Position numbers and translations under genes: made by a program. This document shows, in pieces, positions 1-15,151 of a stretch of DNA of 64,000 nucleotides. This stretch comes from Paragordius varius (taxonomy: Eukaryota; Nematomorpha): positions 5,828,001 through 5,892,000 of the forward strand of contig OZ176053.1 of assembly GCA_964247055.1 (NCBI GenBank), written 5' to 3'. Numbering within the stretch: the stretch's first letter is position 1; every line of letters starts with the position of its first letter. Below the pieces are notes generated by a model. That model was given only the letters and a program-made list of their open reading frames with translations. It was not told the DNA's origin and did no database searches.

Positions 1-2990
1 GAATTGATTTGTGGAAAGGTAGACGGAGGCTCATTTTTATTTAGACTTATTTCGATTTCATTTATATTTTTGCCAACTTTATTATTCGAAAAACTTATAT
101 TTTGATCAGTGTTGACATTTTTAGGGTTACTGTATGTTGTGGTGGTTGATGTTACAACAATCGCGTTATTTGCAACTGTCCCTATTGTAATTGGAATTTT
201 AGGGACTTTAGGGGGTCTCCCTACCGATCTTTTAACAATAGGTTGTTGTGCATCAATTCCACCCTGAACAGCCGCTGGTTTTGCCTTTGAAGATTTGCCC
301 TTTGTCCGGGAAATAGGCGATGAATTTCTGCTTGATTTTATGCCTATTTGAAAACACATATGAATAGATACTGTCATAAAATATTCCTAAAAATAATTGA
401 GGTAAAAATGTATTTTTCAAAATATTCACCCATAATATATAACATTTACAGTTCAAATTCCCCCTTGAACAATTCAAATTTACCCTAAAATAAATAATGA
501 GTTTTTTTCGGATTTAAAATTACCTTTATTTTTTAATATTTTTAAAATATGAAATTCTGTTTAAAATTAATATAATGCTAAAAAAATAATAAACTATGTA
601 GTAAAAATTTATTTCATATTGATGATGAGTTATATTAGCCCAAAAACACAATATATTTAAGGTGAATTTTAATTGTTTAAGGCTGAGTTTAAATTGTAAA
701 TGGTATATTTAAGGAATAAGGAGATGGTGGACATATTTAAATTGTTTGAAAAGCCTTTTATGTTTAAAATACGGGGCTTTAACCCATTTTCATCTTATAT
801 TTTTATAACTAGAGCAATATACACAAATAAGAACTTATACACAAATAGATCCATATCAAAATTAAATTAAATCATTGACGTAATACTTTGTGGAGTAATT
901 ATTTCTTTCGAATGCCTAATATCTTCATGATCTTGCGCTCTTTTAAGAGGATCAATATTTGTTACGGAAGAAAAGTTTTTAGGCACTTCATTTCGCATGT
1001 GATTGGTTATGGTTTCATTATTTTCTAAATTACCATTTCCCATGAAGTCTTGAGTTAATTTTTTGTAATTCGTATCGCTATTAATAGTCGGAGGAAGGTT
1101 AAATTGATTTGAAGATGTCGATAACATATTCATGGTTGAAGCCCAAAGGGCTAACGGGTCAAACGCATTCGCCGCCATTTTTTGCTGTACATCTTGGAAA
1201 GATGGTACAGGTGGAACTGGTGGGAATATACCTAAATATTAACCAATGAAAATAATTTTCCTACGCAAATCCATATAATAATTCTAGACTCTACACCATT
1301 AAAATTTTAAATAAGTTGCGTCTTTAATTGTAAAATTATAACTTAAAAACTAGAAAAATAGCTTTCTAATATTAATAATTGCAAAATTAACCCACCTGTA
1401 TTGTTTTGCTGAACAAATTGGAAAAATTTCATCATATCGAAATTTGAAGGATCCATAAATGACGAAAGGACAGTCGATGGGTCTTGAGAGCTGTTTAGAA
1501 CATTGGTCGTCCCCTCATTGCTATATCCAAGGTAAGGCTGATTAACCACGGACGAATTGGGGGATTTCTTAGATTTTTTCGGGTTTTTATTGCAGCTCCC
1601 TGGTGGGCGTCCTCTTGGCCTTTTTACTATACAGAAGTTATGAAAAATTTAATTTTAAAGGGCATAGGTTTAATTTTCACACGAAATATAAATGTAATTT
1701 TTATAAATTTTTGCAGTTCCCTATTTTATAAATATATAGATGAGGAAAAAAAATTATAAAGGAAAAAAATGATCGGAAAGGTATATGGGGCTTTTTATTT
1801 ATACAATCGAAATAGTACAAAACATCTAAAAATTTATGCTCAAAGCAGATCTCACTAGATACATAAATTTCTTTAATATCCTGTAAATTACAGTAAAAAT
1901 ATAAATTATACAGACAAAACGTAAAAATTAAAAGGAATATTTTTATTAAAAAATCTTCATACTTTTTCAAACCTTGAATTTAATTATAAAACTATATAAT
2001 TAAATTTCTCTATGCCCTATTTTTTAACCCAATAGAATCAAGTTTAAAAAAGTATGGTTGTAAAAATGTATTTATCGTTTGTCTGTATAATTTTAACTTT
2101 TTCTGTGTACATACACTTCACCTACATTTGTACTTTTTGATTGGCTATTTTACAACTTAAAATTTTCGAATTAAGTGGACATTACTGTATTTTTTTCAAA
2201 AAATGATGGACAAAAAGACTAACTTTTTTACAATATTTATTTTATTTATAATTTGCTTTGAATGCTCATAAATTGATAATATATTTTTGTTGATTTTTTG
2301 GCAGATAATAAGTATAAAAATAAAATTTTAATCGCAACATAATAACAATATATATACAAAAATCTTATATTATATAAATATATGTATATAAACACCTACT
2401 AACCAAACTTACCTGCATTTTTTTAAAATTAAAAACAAGAATAATAAAAAATTATAATATCAAGCCAAAAAATAATAAAGGTAAGTTAGGGAGGAAAAGC
2501 TTTTAAAATAAATAATATATAAAGTTGGCAGAAAATTTATATAATATATATATTGTATATTTAAATTGAAAAAAAATATTTTTTTTCCTTTGCAATATTA
2601 AATTTTATAAGCTGCATTTCATATACCACTCATTGACTTTATACCTGCACTTAAAATACACCATATTTTCAATAAAGAATATATTTTTTTAAATATTGTC
2701 TTTTAAGCAGGTGTATGGAATTAATATATTGAATTTAAATTAAAATTATTCTACAAAATCTTTGCTTAATATATATTATCTTGAGCATTTAATTTTTATA
2801 AAAGCCTTAAAGATTTTTTGCACAAAAAGATGAAATTTTTTTTATCAAAACAATAAGACTTGCAGTGTCATTCTCTCATCATTGGAAAAAAATATTTTTT
2901 TATTTTATTTATTTCAAAAATGCCATTTTTAATATTTTTTATTTTAATTATTTATATGAAACGAAGGTACTATAAGCCTATAGGCATGAT

Positions 2991-3021
<31 letters not shown>

Positions 3022-4287
3022 TTCAACATATGTTTAATTAATTTTTATAATTTTTTAATACATACATATATATATATATATATATAATTTTTCATGGGTA
3101 TATTTTTTAGTTTAATTTTACAAATGTATTTATAAATTTAATTACTTATTTATATTTTATTAAAGTATTTTATATAAAAATTGATAACAAAAAATATTTT
3201 TATTGATTTTTCACTAAAGCTTCATAATATATATATTTTTTTGAACCATTTTTTAAAAAAATAAAAATTTAACAAAAAATATATTATGTGTTAATAACCT
3301 AATAAAATTTTGATGTAATTTAAAGGTGACTTTTTCAAACAATTTATATATTGTTTATGATTTCAAAATATATAAATAAATATTAAGTGTCCTAACTGCC
3401 CAATCTTTACTTTAAAACAAAAGCAATTTAGCCCGCTAAATATTTATAAATAGCTTTATATGTAAATAATTATAGAAAAATTTAAATTTGTTAAGTCAAA
3501 AACAATTAAATAAATTTAAAAAGAGTTTAAACTAACTAGGTATATCAGCTGTATTGTTCGTGCCTTTGGTAGAATCGTTTCTGTCATTTTTTTCGTGGCA
3601 AAAAGTTTGATGGCTTTGATTGGAAGATTCAAACGATTCCTTAGATAATGGTCTGCTTAAGGCAATCGAATTTTTAACGTTTATACATTCTCCATCATTC
3701 AATGGTTTGACTGTCGGATCAATGGTGGTGCTAGAAGATAATTTTTTGGCTGCATTTTGAATCAATCTTTGCCTGATGATTTCAGCTAAGTCCATATGTG
3801 AAGACGCTACTGGATTATGATGGGTCATTACATTTTGATTATTGTTATTAATTTGTTCTTTGGGTGTGTGAGCATGTTGTGTGTTGTTTGAAAGAATCGC
3901 ATCTATCCCATACGGAGATATTTTAACGGGCGCAGTATTACGTAGAGAAGAAGGTACATGTCTATCTTTGCCAGCTTCAAACGGATAATTAGAATCGTTC
4001 TCTTCTTCTGTTTTGATTTTCCTCGCATCAGCTTCAGTTAATGGGAGGAATGATGGTATTTCTTGTAGATGTTGTTGATATTTTTGAGGTTTTTTGCCTT
4101 TCCGACCTCCGGCTCCCCCGATACCGCCCGACGAAGAATTTGAAGACAGATTGGATTGATTAACATTTTGATAACATGGATGTGATGGTGTCGTCGTAAA
4201 ATTGGTGTCCTCCACACTACCCGTATTTTTATTATTGTTCATGTTTAAAAAAGAAAAGGTCTTTTCATCCAGACATGGATTATCCAT
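1..4287 (-). CDS. AT-hook protein of unknown family, four exons visible, 3' end off the window
   Basis: Four exons can be joined: 3537-4287 (start ATG at 4285-4287, in-frame TGA upstream), 1396-1626, 887-1231 and 1-343, the last continuing off the left edge. All three junctions are phase 1 with GT/AG ends, so any middle exon could be skipped without a frameshift. The protein is rich in Asn, Ser and Thr. It has two AT-hook minor-groove DNA-binding motifs: KRPRGRPPG just after the first junction and KRSVGRPPK in the last visible exon, each beside Lys/Ser-rich stretches. Exon 1 has a Gly-rich patch followed by RKGKKPQKY. By family knowledge AT-hooks imply a chromatin or transcription role in the nucleus; the specific function is unknown to me. 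A stop at 867-869 would end the protein if the donor at 886/885 were not used; I prefer splicing because the phase matches and the second AT-hook follows in frame. The donor of exon 1 (GTTAGT) is the weakest call. Confidence 0.6.
344..886. other. Intron of the AT-hook gene containing a MITE
   Basis: 543-bp intron between AT-hook exons. Apart from the MITE at about 440-706 it holds only AT-rich sequence. Confidence 0.55.
440..706. mobile_element. MITE copy 1 (TIR with 21-bp repeats)
   Basis: Inverted ends read about ACATTTACAGTTCAAATTC on the left and the complement of that (AAATTGTAAATGGTAT) on the right. Two 21-bp units follow the left end, then a shared core around GAGTT / CCTTTATTTTTTAATA. 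The same structure occurs at 18386-18651, 31314-31632 and 37386-37661. No coding capacity, so a non-autonomous DNA transposon; TA-flanked ends suggest a Tc1/mariner-type mobiliser, by inference. Confidence 0.7.
1627..3536. other. Large intron of the AT-hook gene, no gene seen
   Basis: 1.9 kb of AT-rich sequence between the first two AT-hook exons. It holds two short (TA)n runs near 2994-3018 and 3066-3087. The open frames over those runs are low-complexity artefacts. Confidence 0.55.
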
Positions 4288-7200
4288 TGAAATCAATGAT
4301 TTTTGATAAAATATTCAAAAATAATTGAAATGGCAAAAGGAGCGATAAGACATAATTAAATATTTTGGACAATTACAAGATATGGCAAATACCCAATAAT
4401 CTAATGGGATAGCAAAAACATAAATTTAAAATTAAAATATTTAATTTTTAAGCTATTATGCATGCGTAAAATACGAGTATATATTTGGGAATAAAGTTGT
4501 TAAAATGATTAATTGAGCCAAAACATAAAATTTTAAACTTAATAAATAAATATAAAAACGTCGTATATGATGTATATATCAATAGAGAAATGTTTAAAAA
4601 ATATAAATTAATTAATATTAATATCACAATATATTTAGCATTTGTTTGTATCTAACTACTATATATGTTTGAATTGTTCCAAAAAAACGTTAAATTCGAT
4701 ATATATATTTTTTTCAAAATTTAAATATGTAGTATAAGGTTTTTAACAAACTGAAAAGAGTTAAATATTTATAGAAATAAATTATATATATATATATATA
4801 TATAATACTTGTTTATTTATTTATCTTAAAATTACAATCTTTTTTTTATTTATTTTTTACGTTATAATAAATAAAAAAATATTTTATAATTATATATTTT
4901 TTTTATTTAAAATATATACATATAAAAGAGACATATATGTATGGTGTGCTATATGTAAAATTAATATTATTAAAAGTTATAATATAAAATAAATTTTACC
5001 TTTTGATAATAAATATATAATTGATTTTTTTATTATACATATCCTATAAATAATACAGAAATAAATTAACCATTTTTCATATTTAATATATTTAATATAA
5101 TTTTTAAAATACATTTTTATCGATACTTTTACAAAATGGTGGAGGGATCACACTTAAGCTTTTTGTAAAAAAATACATATACATATATAAAAAAATATAT
5201 CTTAAATAGTGACATAAATATTTTTATTTACCTTAGCTAGCTAACTACACATTTTTTTTATAATTAAATAAATAATATATTATTATTATAGTCGAAATTT
5301 GGGCAAATCATTTAACATCAACTATCTCGCCTAAAAAATAGGTCATAAAAAATATGCCCGGCTTCAGTCACAGGGTAAAGGCAAACAAAAAAATAATCAA
5401 ATATATATATAATTGGACAATTTTCAATTTAAATCATTTTCATTAAAGAAATAAATTATAAATCTTTAATGAACATGATGTAATTTAAAAAATATGCACC
5501 CATTAGTTAAATCGTCTGATAAAAAATTAGTTATCAAATCATATATTTTTTAATTTTATTTTATTTATTAAACATATAAAAATATTATAGATAAATGTAC
5601 CTTTTTTGGTATGAATATGTTGTTAATTATTTTTGTTTTAGAATTTAAAAAGTAAATAAAAAAATATAATAAATAAATATAGATGATGGTTAATTTATAT
5701 AAAAGGCTAAATAAATTGTTTATAAAATGATAATTTTAAATAATATAATAATATAGAAAATTAAAATAAATATTTTTTTATTTCATATAATAATAATAAT
5801 AATTATAAAAAATTAACAAAAAAAGAAAATTAATTGGCACTATATATCATTTTTTCGTAACCACTACATTTAATAATAATAATATATTTATTCCTATCTA
5901 ATATAAATAAAATCTAAAATATAGATGAAAAATAAAAAAATATTATTTTTTATCCTTTATTATTGCTTATAATTTATTGTGAATATTATTGCAACAATGA
6001 AGGATAAAATGGATATATAAGTAAAGTGATTTAGGGAAAATAAATATATTTTTTATCATTTATTCTACATAAAATTATATATAATAATAATAATTATTTA
6101 TAGAAAAAAATTTTTTTTATTATCCAACCTGTATATAAAATTAATATTGATTTTTTTGCAAAATGCGTAAAAGTATAAAGTGAGAAAAACAGCAGATTAA
6201 TAAAATTGTACTTAGCACCAGAGTATACCAAAATAAATTTATTTGGGTAACTTAATTTTAGAGTTTTTCTCTTATGAATTGAACTTTATTCATTGGACAA
6301 AATGAAACGGTTGATTATAAAAAATTAGGAAGATATATTTTAGGTATTTTTAATTTGTTAAAGAAATGGGTAATTTAAATATGTGCTCAAAGCTGATAAA
6401 ACTTCACAACTACGGTTCTGGAGTTTTAGTAAACTAGAGGGATTAGTGCCCTTATTAAATAATGAACAAATTTTAAAAATATGTTCATCACGTGATATAT
6501 AATTCCAAAATAATGGTACCAACTTCTAGTATAATTGTTAAATTTATTAATATTCTTTAAATATGATAAACCAATTGAATTATTATTCGTATTTGTGATA
6601 TGAATTAAATAACTGGTTATGACTTTAAATAACTACATTGTCATGCAAAGATCGATTTTAATCGGTTAAACGCCTTATCTGAAGGATTTAACAGATTCAC
6701 AGAAAAGAATTATTGGAATAAACTGTACGGATTAGATGATAAACTGCGATAAAGTTTTTTAGGGGAGGGGGATGCTCATACGTTAAGGATAATAGGTTAA
6801 TTGATCCGTCAATTTTCAATACCGAAATTCGGATATTGATTGAGTTGTTGGTCAGGCGTCAAAATTGCTTTTTGCCAAAAATGCATTTAATGGTGTAATG
6901 TTTGGATTTTACCGCTCATTTAACATATGTCCTAGTTTATTTTGCTTAATTCTTATAATATAAACGATTCTCTGTATTAATTTTACCCATAAAATTTTTA
7001 AATTTGGGTGATTTTTAGCTGCATTTTAGAGATAAACTAGATCAAATTTTTACATTTAACGCCATTTTTGATTTTAAGAACGTTAAATTTTTGTGATATT
7101 TTTATCTTATTAAGCATAAATGCCTTTTACAGGACGGTTTTTACGAAAGATTTTCGGTTTGCATTTATGTTAAATGCAGAGAGACACTAATTGTATTCAT

Positions 7201-10200
7201 ATTATAATTCGGTTGCCCCAAATTTTTACGGACAAAGTTTAACCCAATTGAATAAGGAATGTTAGGGTTGAACCGGATACTTCCCGTTACAAACCATATA
7301 ATTCTTGTTTTAACCTAAATTAGCTATTGGTTACGAATTCGAAAATTACCATTATATTAAAATCAAACAATGAAAAACCAAATTATAGTGGTTAGGTTTA
7401 TTTTAAGAAAACTCGACCCACAATCTAGGAAATCCTGCGTATAAAATCGAATTCTGTTATATACAATAGCCAATCAACAAAGATCATACATGGAAAAAGT
7501 ACTCTATTAAATTTAGTAATTATTTGATTTTTTAAACAATTTTAGCCATACTATATATGTTTTGCATTTAAATTCAAAAGGTTCACACTCATAACATTAT
7601 TTTAGATAAGTGTTAAGAAGCTTTGGTAAAACATTTTTCTTTTTATAATATTACTTTTTGCACAAACAACGAACGATAAAATATATTTTTTATTCAAAAA
7701 TTAAAAAATGAAATAAAAAAAGTAAAACTCCCTTTTATAATGCAGCACATAAATTTATTTTATTTTTTACATATATGTACACACATATATTTTTTGTTTA
7801 ATTTATTTTAATTATATAAATATAATAAATTTTTTAAAGTATTTTATAATTTGAATGTTTAAAATCATCTGTTATTTATAAAAATAAAATAATAATTTTT
7901 AAAGTTTATTATTAGTTATAAAAAGTATTTAAAAAAAATTTACCTTTATGGATTTTTATTTTATAAAATATAATTTTTTTAATTATATTCCTTTAAATTT
8001 GAATACTCATTATAAAAGTTAATATTTTTCAATATTATCTAGCTTTTTTTCCATATATTTTTTATTTTCACCTCTAAAATTTAATCTTGATAAAATTTAT
8101 ATACATGTATTGATATATATGTGCAAAAAAAATAAATTAATTATAAATAAATATACTTTTTATTAATTTTATATTTATAACACAATTTTTGTAAATCGAT
8201 AAATGTTAAAAAAGTGTATATATATATATATATTAATATTCCACAAAATTACCGACATCATCATATCATTAATAATATTTAATATTATTGGATGTTATGT
8301 ATATTATACTAAATTTTAAAAAATCGCTAAAAAGGCTTAAAATCGAACAAAATTGATATCTGATATTTAAAAAAAATATTTCAAAAATATAATACCTCAG
8401 CACCTTCAAAAATTGTAAATTTTATTTCTCAGAATATTGGAATAGGTTGTAGTTGGGAAAAATTGCTTTTATTTTTTGCCTATTTTGGCGGAGCGTAGGA
8501 AAAGAATATATTATTTTTATATATTTTTTGAAATGAAAAAAAAAAAATAAATAAAAATAAAAAAAATATATTTTTTTGTACAAACCAAAAAAATCAACAA
8601 ACAAAATAGCGTTCAAATATATATTACTTTTATAATATAAATATTATAATATCATACAATTTAAAAAAAACTAGAGAAAATAAAAATATATTAAAGAGTT
8701 GGTTGTTGGTTTTAAATGTATATAATATATTTATATATAAAATAAATAATTTTTTAATATATAATTAATTTTAAAGTGCTGTTTACAAGTTTCTTTTTTC
8801 CACCATTTTTTGTTTAAAATTATACTTGTACACCTACCTATTTAATATGTAGTTCTATAAACCTAAAAAGTTAAATTTGTATGTTTTTTATCAAAAATAA
8901 TGGGCTTAGAATTTTGAAATAAAATATTAGTTTTTAAACACTTTAAAAACCGATTACTATTCTTACATTTTATTTCACCATTAATTCAATAAACAACCTT
9001 CTCATATAGTTTTGTCAGTCTATTTAAAATATCAACAAAAATCGTTTTTTATATGTATTTGCTTATAATATTTTTTATATATTGAGATTTTGTGTGATAA
9101 TACCATATATATCAATCATGGACGAAAAACCATTGGGTTATTAAAATAACCAAGTTTTCGAATAAATTGTTGAAATAATCTAAACAATTTAAATAAATTA
9201 GCACATAAGGTGATATTTAATCATTAACCCGGATAAAGCATTAATAAAAATTTAACTAGGAAATTTTAAGATCTCTCCACTATGCCCTCAGAACACTCTT
9301 TCATTGAACAATGAATGCATGCCATACATATGTGTTTATAAAAGGCGTTGAAATTTTTTATTGTTGATAAAAATCAATCATATCAATATGAATTTGGGTA
9401 GTTGACAACCACAGATAGATTGGGCAAATTTGCCATCTCGATTCGACTCATAGATATGCACAATATACAGAATGAAGACATTTAAAATAATAGAAAAAGC
9501 CTTTCGCAAATATCTTTACCAATTTTCGTAATAAACCTTTACGAATTGCATGTTTACCATAAACTGACAGAAAAGGGTGTACCGTTAGCATAAAGATATT
9601 GTTATTTTTGCAAGCTTTATCGGTCTTTATATTAAAAAAAATTTAAGTTATAAGAAACCATTATTTGTTATTTTAACTATAATTTTCAGTACTTGTAAAC
9701 TATAAACAAGGAATTAGATTTTATTTGGTCTGCATAAACGGATAAAATTTGTACGTTTAGCTGAGTAAAAATATAGGTTATTTAACACAAAATTCGATTA
9801 TATACATGACCGAAACTTTTACGATAACAATATGTTAATATTTAGTAATCTAAAATTGCAGAAGTATTAATTAAGCATTGGTTACCTAATATCATAATAT
9901 GAAAAATTTTATTCTGTTACGCTGTTTGCATTTTTTTACATTTATCTTAGATGACAACCCCAAATTTTTGAATTCTCAAACCCATCCTTAATTTTAACGC
10001 TACAATTCAGGTCAAAAACGTTTAACAGAAATTTTACATGATCATTCAACTAAAATAAAAACTTATCTGATATTCGACAAGTTTAAATATATATTAATTG
10101 AATTGTTAATATAATAAAAAATAAATAAAATATAAAAAGGTTAATTCTGTTAAAATTATAATTTTGGTATCTCAAAACCTATACTCCTTCAAAAACGCGG

Positions 10201-13200
10201 CAAAAATTATTCTATTCGAAACTTCCAAATAATTATTATTTAATCGGATAAAAATAACCATTTGGGTGGATTTTTTTAAAAAAAGCAATGAAAAATAAAA
10301 ATATTAAACTTGATTTATCAAAAGCAAGTATGGATTTAAAAATAGAGAACGTATATTATTTTTATTTCTTGGAAATAGTATTGATTTTAATAAAAATATA
10401 TTGTTTAAAAATACCTAATGTTTTTTTTTTAAATACAAAATAAAAATTTTTATCGTGTGTTTTTTTATATCATTTATAAAATGTTTGCTAAAAATTTAAA
10501 TTAAACATTTTTTTTTGAAAAAGTAAATTTTAATTAAAAAAATTCAACCTCGATACATTTATATTACGTATTTTTTCATGTAATAATATATTATTATATT
10601 TAATGAACATAATGCAATATAGACGAATAAATTTTTTTTATTTTTTTTAATTAAATGTTATATTCATAATAATTAAATTGAGCACATTTCTATTAAATAT
10701 AATAGCTAGATATTATAGTTTATCACTATTTTTAATATAATAAATAAAAATACATACATTATTAAGATTAATGATGTATGTGAATCAAATATATTTTATT
10801 TATATGTGTCGAATAAAAATTATTCGGATAAAAGCAAAAAGATTTGTTTTAAGACCTGGTTCAAGTTTCTGCAGTGATTTTTATTTTAATTTACATTTCC
10901 TTTGGTCTTATAGAATTAGGACAAAATATATTTTAAAGATATTAATTTAATAGTAAATTTTCATCCATAGATATGTTTTATTTTGTAATAGCTATTTATG
11001 AATGGCAATATTCCTTTTTGGGAATAGCAGGGCTTCAGAACCTAATCCAAAATCACATCTAACTCAAACCTGGTTTTCGTGATTTGAGACCTCCAAAGTA
11101 TGAACGACCTTAACCCCATTTTCGACTTTTAAGGACTAACTCGGTTTATACAAATAATGAGGCAACTTTAATTCATCAAAATAAGCGGTAGTTCCGTTCC
11201 CATATGTTATCTTTTCAATAAACACTTTAAAAAACGTTTTTTAGAGTGCTAAAAAACCCCGGAAGCAAAGATTATTTGTTATTATCCAAAACATTTCATC
11301 TTTTGATTCCTTTTCCGATAAACCGTAGAATTTATCTATGTTTTAGAACAACAATAAAAAAAATTTCTATTTAAAGAATTCAACAGCGATTCCTGCCATC
11401 AGCCAATATGGATACTTGTGGAAACATTGGACACATCCTAAATCAACATGGTATTGGCCTTACTAGTTTTCCGAATTTTACATATTATATGAATTAGGTT
11501 ATTGTTGAAAAGAGCTATTCAGCTCGAATTATATTTTCAATGAGAATTTTTAATAACGGAGATGCTACGATGATTTTGAACTTATAGATATATTTAAGGC
11601 ATATTTTTTAATTTGTTTGATTCAGTGTTGTCCATTTAATTAATTTTTGTGTAAATTTATCATAAACTATAATTTTGGGCGATATACAGTTTATTAAACT
11701 TTTGCGCCAAAGGATTCCTTTGTAAATTACATGGTAAATAAGCAATATATGTATTGAAAGTAACAAAAATTAGAACAAATTAGTTCAAAGTTTTAAGAGT
11801 CTATTCAGGTGCCATTTTCATTAAAACTAACCCGGTTTCAATTCTTTCATAATCCACCCCGTTGGTTGTTCAAAACCTTAAAATCCCAGTTTCATTTTTG
11901 AAAGTTTACTTATAATATGGTTCTAATCATAAAGGATACTTTGTCCGGCTTGTTTAAAAGCCATGATTGAAAGTTAAATAAGAAAAGCGGATGTAAAAAT
12001 GTCAAAATGGTGTCAGAACTCTCTAGCTTTTTTTAAAATTATAACTAAATAAACTCCGAATATAAACATGTTCTATTTTAGTTTTTTTCTGGTATCTGAA
12101 AATTTGCTAAATTATGTTTCAAAAACATATAAATCATAGGTTCTATATAAATGTGCCAGAAAATTTATTATATAAACAGAACAAATTATGAAATATTAAA
12201 AATTTTATAAGGAAATCGTACAGTTTAAATAAATTGTCATACTATTAAAAATATAGTCACGTATATGTTCCCCGTAATCATTCGAATTTTTTTTATTGTT
12301 TGAGGGGTTAGTTGGTTAAAAATGTTTTGAATGATAAATATATACACAGAATTTATAATTTAAATAATTATTCCATCCAAAGCCAAGGGAGAAATAAATT
12401 TAAAATACCCAATGCGCCAAACAGGTGATTGCCAATATTTTTCCGACATCTTATGCAAACATGGAGTAAAATGCTTATATTATTAGGCATATGTACAAAA
12501 GATCATCTAGGTAAGATTTAAGTTTTGAGCCAAAAACTTTTTTATATTCTCGCAAAATTATGACATATTAAAATGTTAAAATTTATGCTCTGTAATAGAC
12601 TACATTTAAAAACTTGTACATTATAACTGTGCATGACTTTATAGAATAATTTAGCATTATTTAAATATATTTTGCTATGCTTCAATAATTAGTCAAAATT
12701 TAAAACCTAAAAAACCCTTTTTGGATTAAATGATATTGGTACACGGATGTTTTAACATTTTATGCACCTAATTTTATTATGATTAATAATAAACGTTTTA
12801 GGCGTTGCTTCATGTTTCAAAAGTTTTAACAAAAATACTAATCTTCAACTGTTTGGCGCCTTTTGTGCATATATCAATTATTGTGCGGCTTTTGCAAATA
12901 TTTTTCGGAATATAAATTGTATGAATTACTCTATTTTAAAAATTTACCTTAAACTTACAAAGTATATTCCAAATGACGATTTGATATTAAAACAAAGACA
13001 GCCCGAATGTCAGATAGATCATCCTGCGATGTTTGATATATATATTGCCGATTAAATATTTAATTATATAATCAAAAATTTTCATATATTTTATTGGCGC
13101 ATGAAATTTAAATATACAATTTTTAAGACTTTTCCTCCATATTTTAGAAAAAAATAAATTTTTATATAAAACTGCTGTCACATATGTCATTCAGTGTTTT

Positions 13201-15150
13201 AAAACACTGTCTGTATATGGTCTTTGAAAATATATACTTTATAGTGCAATTAAAAATAATATTTTTATAAAAAAAATATTGATTTTATTTTTTTCCTGTT
13301 TATAATCAAATTTAACAAAACATATATAAAAATAAGGAAAAATTAGTAATTTAATGGTTAGATCAAAAAAATGTTTTTTAAAAAAATGCTGCAATATAAT
13401 ATAAGGTACAAATTAAATATCTGTTTTGCTTAAGAATTCTAATTTATAATGTGTCAAACTTTGCGGTCCGTTTGTACGGTGACTCAATATTTTAGATAAA
13501 ATAAGGATAATCGTAAGAATTTTTATTTAGAAAATCGGGTGTCGAACGCCATATAAGAATAAATTGCAAAAACTATGCAGCTGATTATAACTGTTTGAGT
13601 GTAACTTTTTAAAATATGGAGTAAATTGGTTAAAATTTTTTTTACATTTTTACAAATATCATATAGCTATAAAAAAATTTGAACACCTCTAATAAAGCTT
13701 TAATTTATAATTTTAATTTAGCAATACTAATTCTTATTTGTTTATTGCAAAAGCTTCAGATAAAAACTATATTATAATACATTTCGTATGTAATTGAAAT
13801 ATTTAATGTAGCCCATATTATTAAAAGCTAGTTAAAATTTTAGCCGCACATGCATACCAATAGGGAATCATACTAATTTGTTGCTTATTATTTCTGTAAA
13901 GATTAGTTTATCTACAAAATACTAAAATTTAACTGACTTAGCAAGAATTTAACAGGCTACTGAAAACCTAAGTCATTTTTTGAATACTATTAGCACTGTT
14001 GAAGCAACAATAGGTGTTGTATGTAAAGATATGATAAAATCAGTTGTTCTAACTAACTATTGTTTTGAAAAATTCAGCCGTTTGGTTCCTTATGGATTTT
14101 GTCATTATTTCTTGTATAAATCCCAATTTTTTTCGGATTCTACATCATTCAGTCTATCAAATTGACATCTATGATATATATTTATTGCAATTAACTTCCA
14201 TATTGGAAATTAAGTAGCGCCATAACTTATATAAATAAGTAAATTTATATTGGTAACAGCTATTGTACAAAAATTTTGGGTACAGATCTAGGGTAATTTA
14301 AGAATATATACCACTAATTTTATTGTTATACAGGCTACTTTAAACTAACTATGGTCATTTTTTAGTTCTAAACCAACGAGAAATAGTAATATTTTATTGT
14401 TAGACAGCTAAATATATTTAAATTCAAAATTACAGAGTAGTTTAATACGTTAGAATGTTCAATTTTTCACCTATATCCATATTTATTGCAGGTAAGCGCT
14501 AAAGTAGATAAAAAATTAAAAATATAATATAGTTTATCATTCCTAATATATTTTTATTTTTTTTATGAAATATTTTTTTGCCACCAAATTTCGCAATATA
14601 TGTATATATAAAAAATCGATATTATCAAAAAAAAAGTTAATAAAAATATCTAAAATAAAGCTAAAAATAAAATTAATGATTTATATTAATAAATATAAAA
14701 ATATATATATATATATATAATATTAAATTTCTAATATAAAAAATATTTTTTTGCCTTTATATATAAAGATAAAATATATATTATATTGTAAAAGGCGTCT
14801 TTTTTTGTACATTCATTTTTATTATTTTTATCGAAAATGGATAACGAAAATTTAGTAGTAATACAAATCTGGTACGCATTTTTTAAAAGCTTTAAATATT
14901 TTTTTTTGAAAAATTATATTTGTATAAAAATAATTTTTTAAAAAACAGTAAATAAAAATATATAAATATTGAAAATAAATAATCAAGGACGTTATTAAAA
15001 TTAAATCTAAATTTTATCCATTAGATTGGTTTTTATTTCAACAATTTTTTGCACCAACAAAAGATCCTACCTTTTTATTAATATATTTATGATAATATAA
15101 AACTATTGAATAAATCAAAGGTATGAATGCAATTATTTAAACATTTTAAA
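4288..15150. other. Gene-free AT-rich region
   Basis: About 10.9 kb in which I find no exon with recognisable protein similarity on either strand. It contains poly-A/T and (TA)n runs (for example near 4783-4804 and 8217-8234) and presumably the promoter and 5' UTR of the AT-hook gene near 4288-5000. Base composition is uniformly AT-rich, with slightly more complex sequence around 6.6-7.5 kb and 10.9-11.9 kb that could be decayed repeats I cannot classify. Confidence 0.6.
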
Positions 15151-15151
15151 C

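Noticed and set aside
867-869. In-frame TAA as the natural end of the AT-hook protein
   Set aside because: A GT donor at 886/885 gives phase 1, matching the acceptor at 344/345 and leading in frame to a second AT-hook exon open to the window edge. I kept splicing as the main model and noted the alternative.
2860-3087. Open frame of 75 codons
   Set aside because: It is made of (TA)n and poly-A/T sequence (Ile/Tyr/Phe runs) and lies inside an intron.
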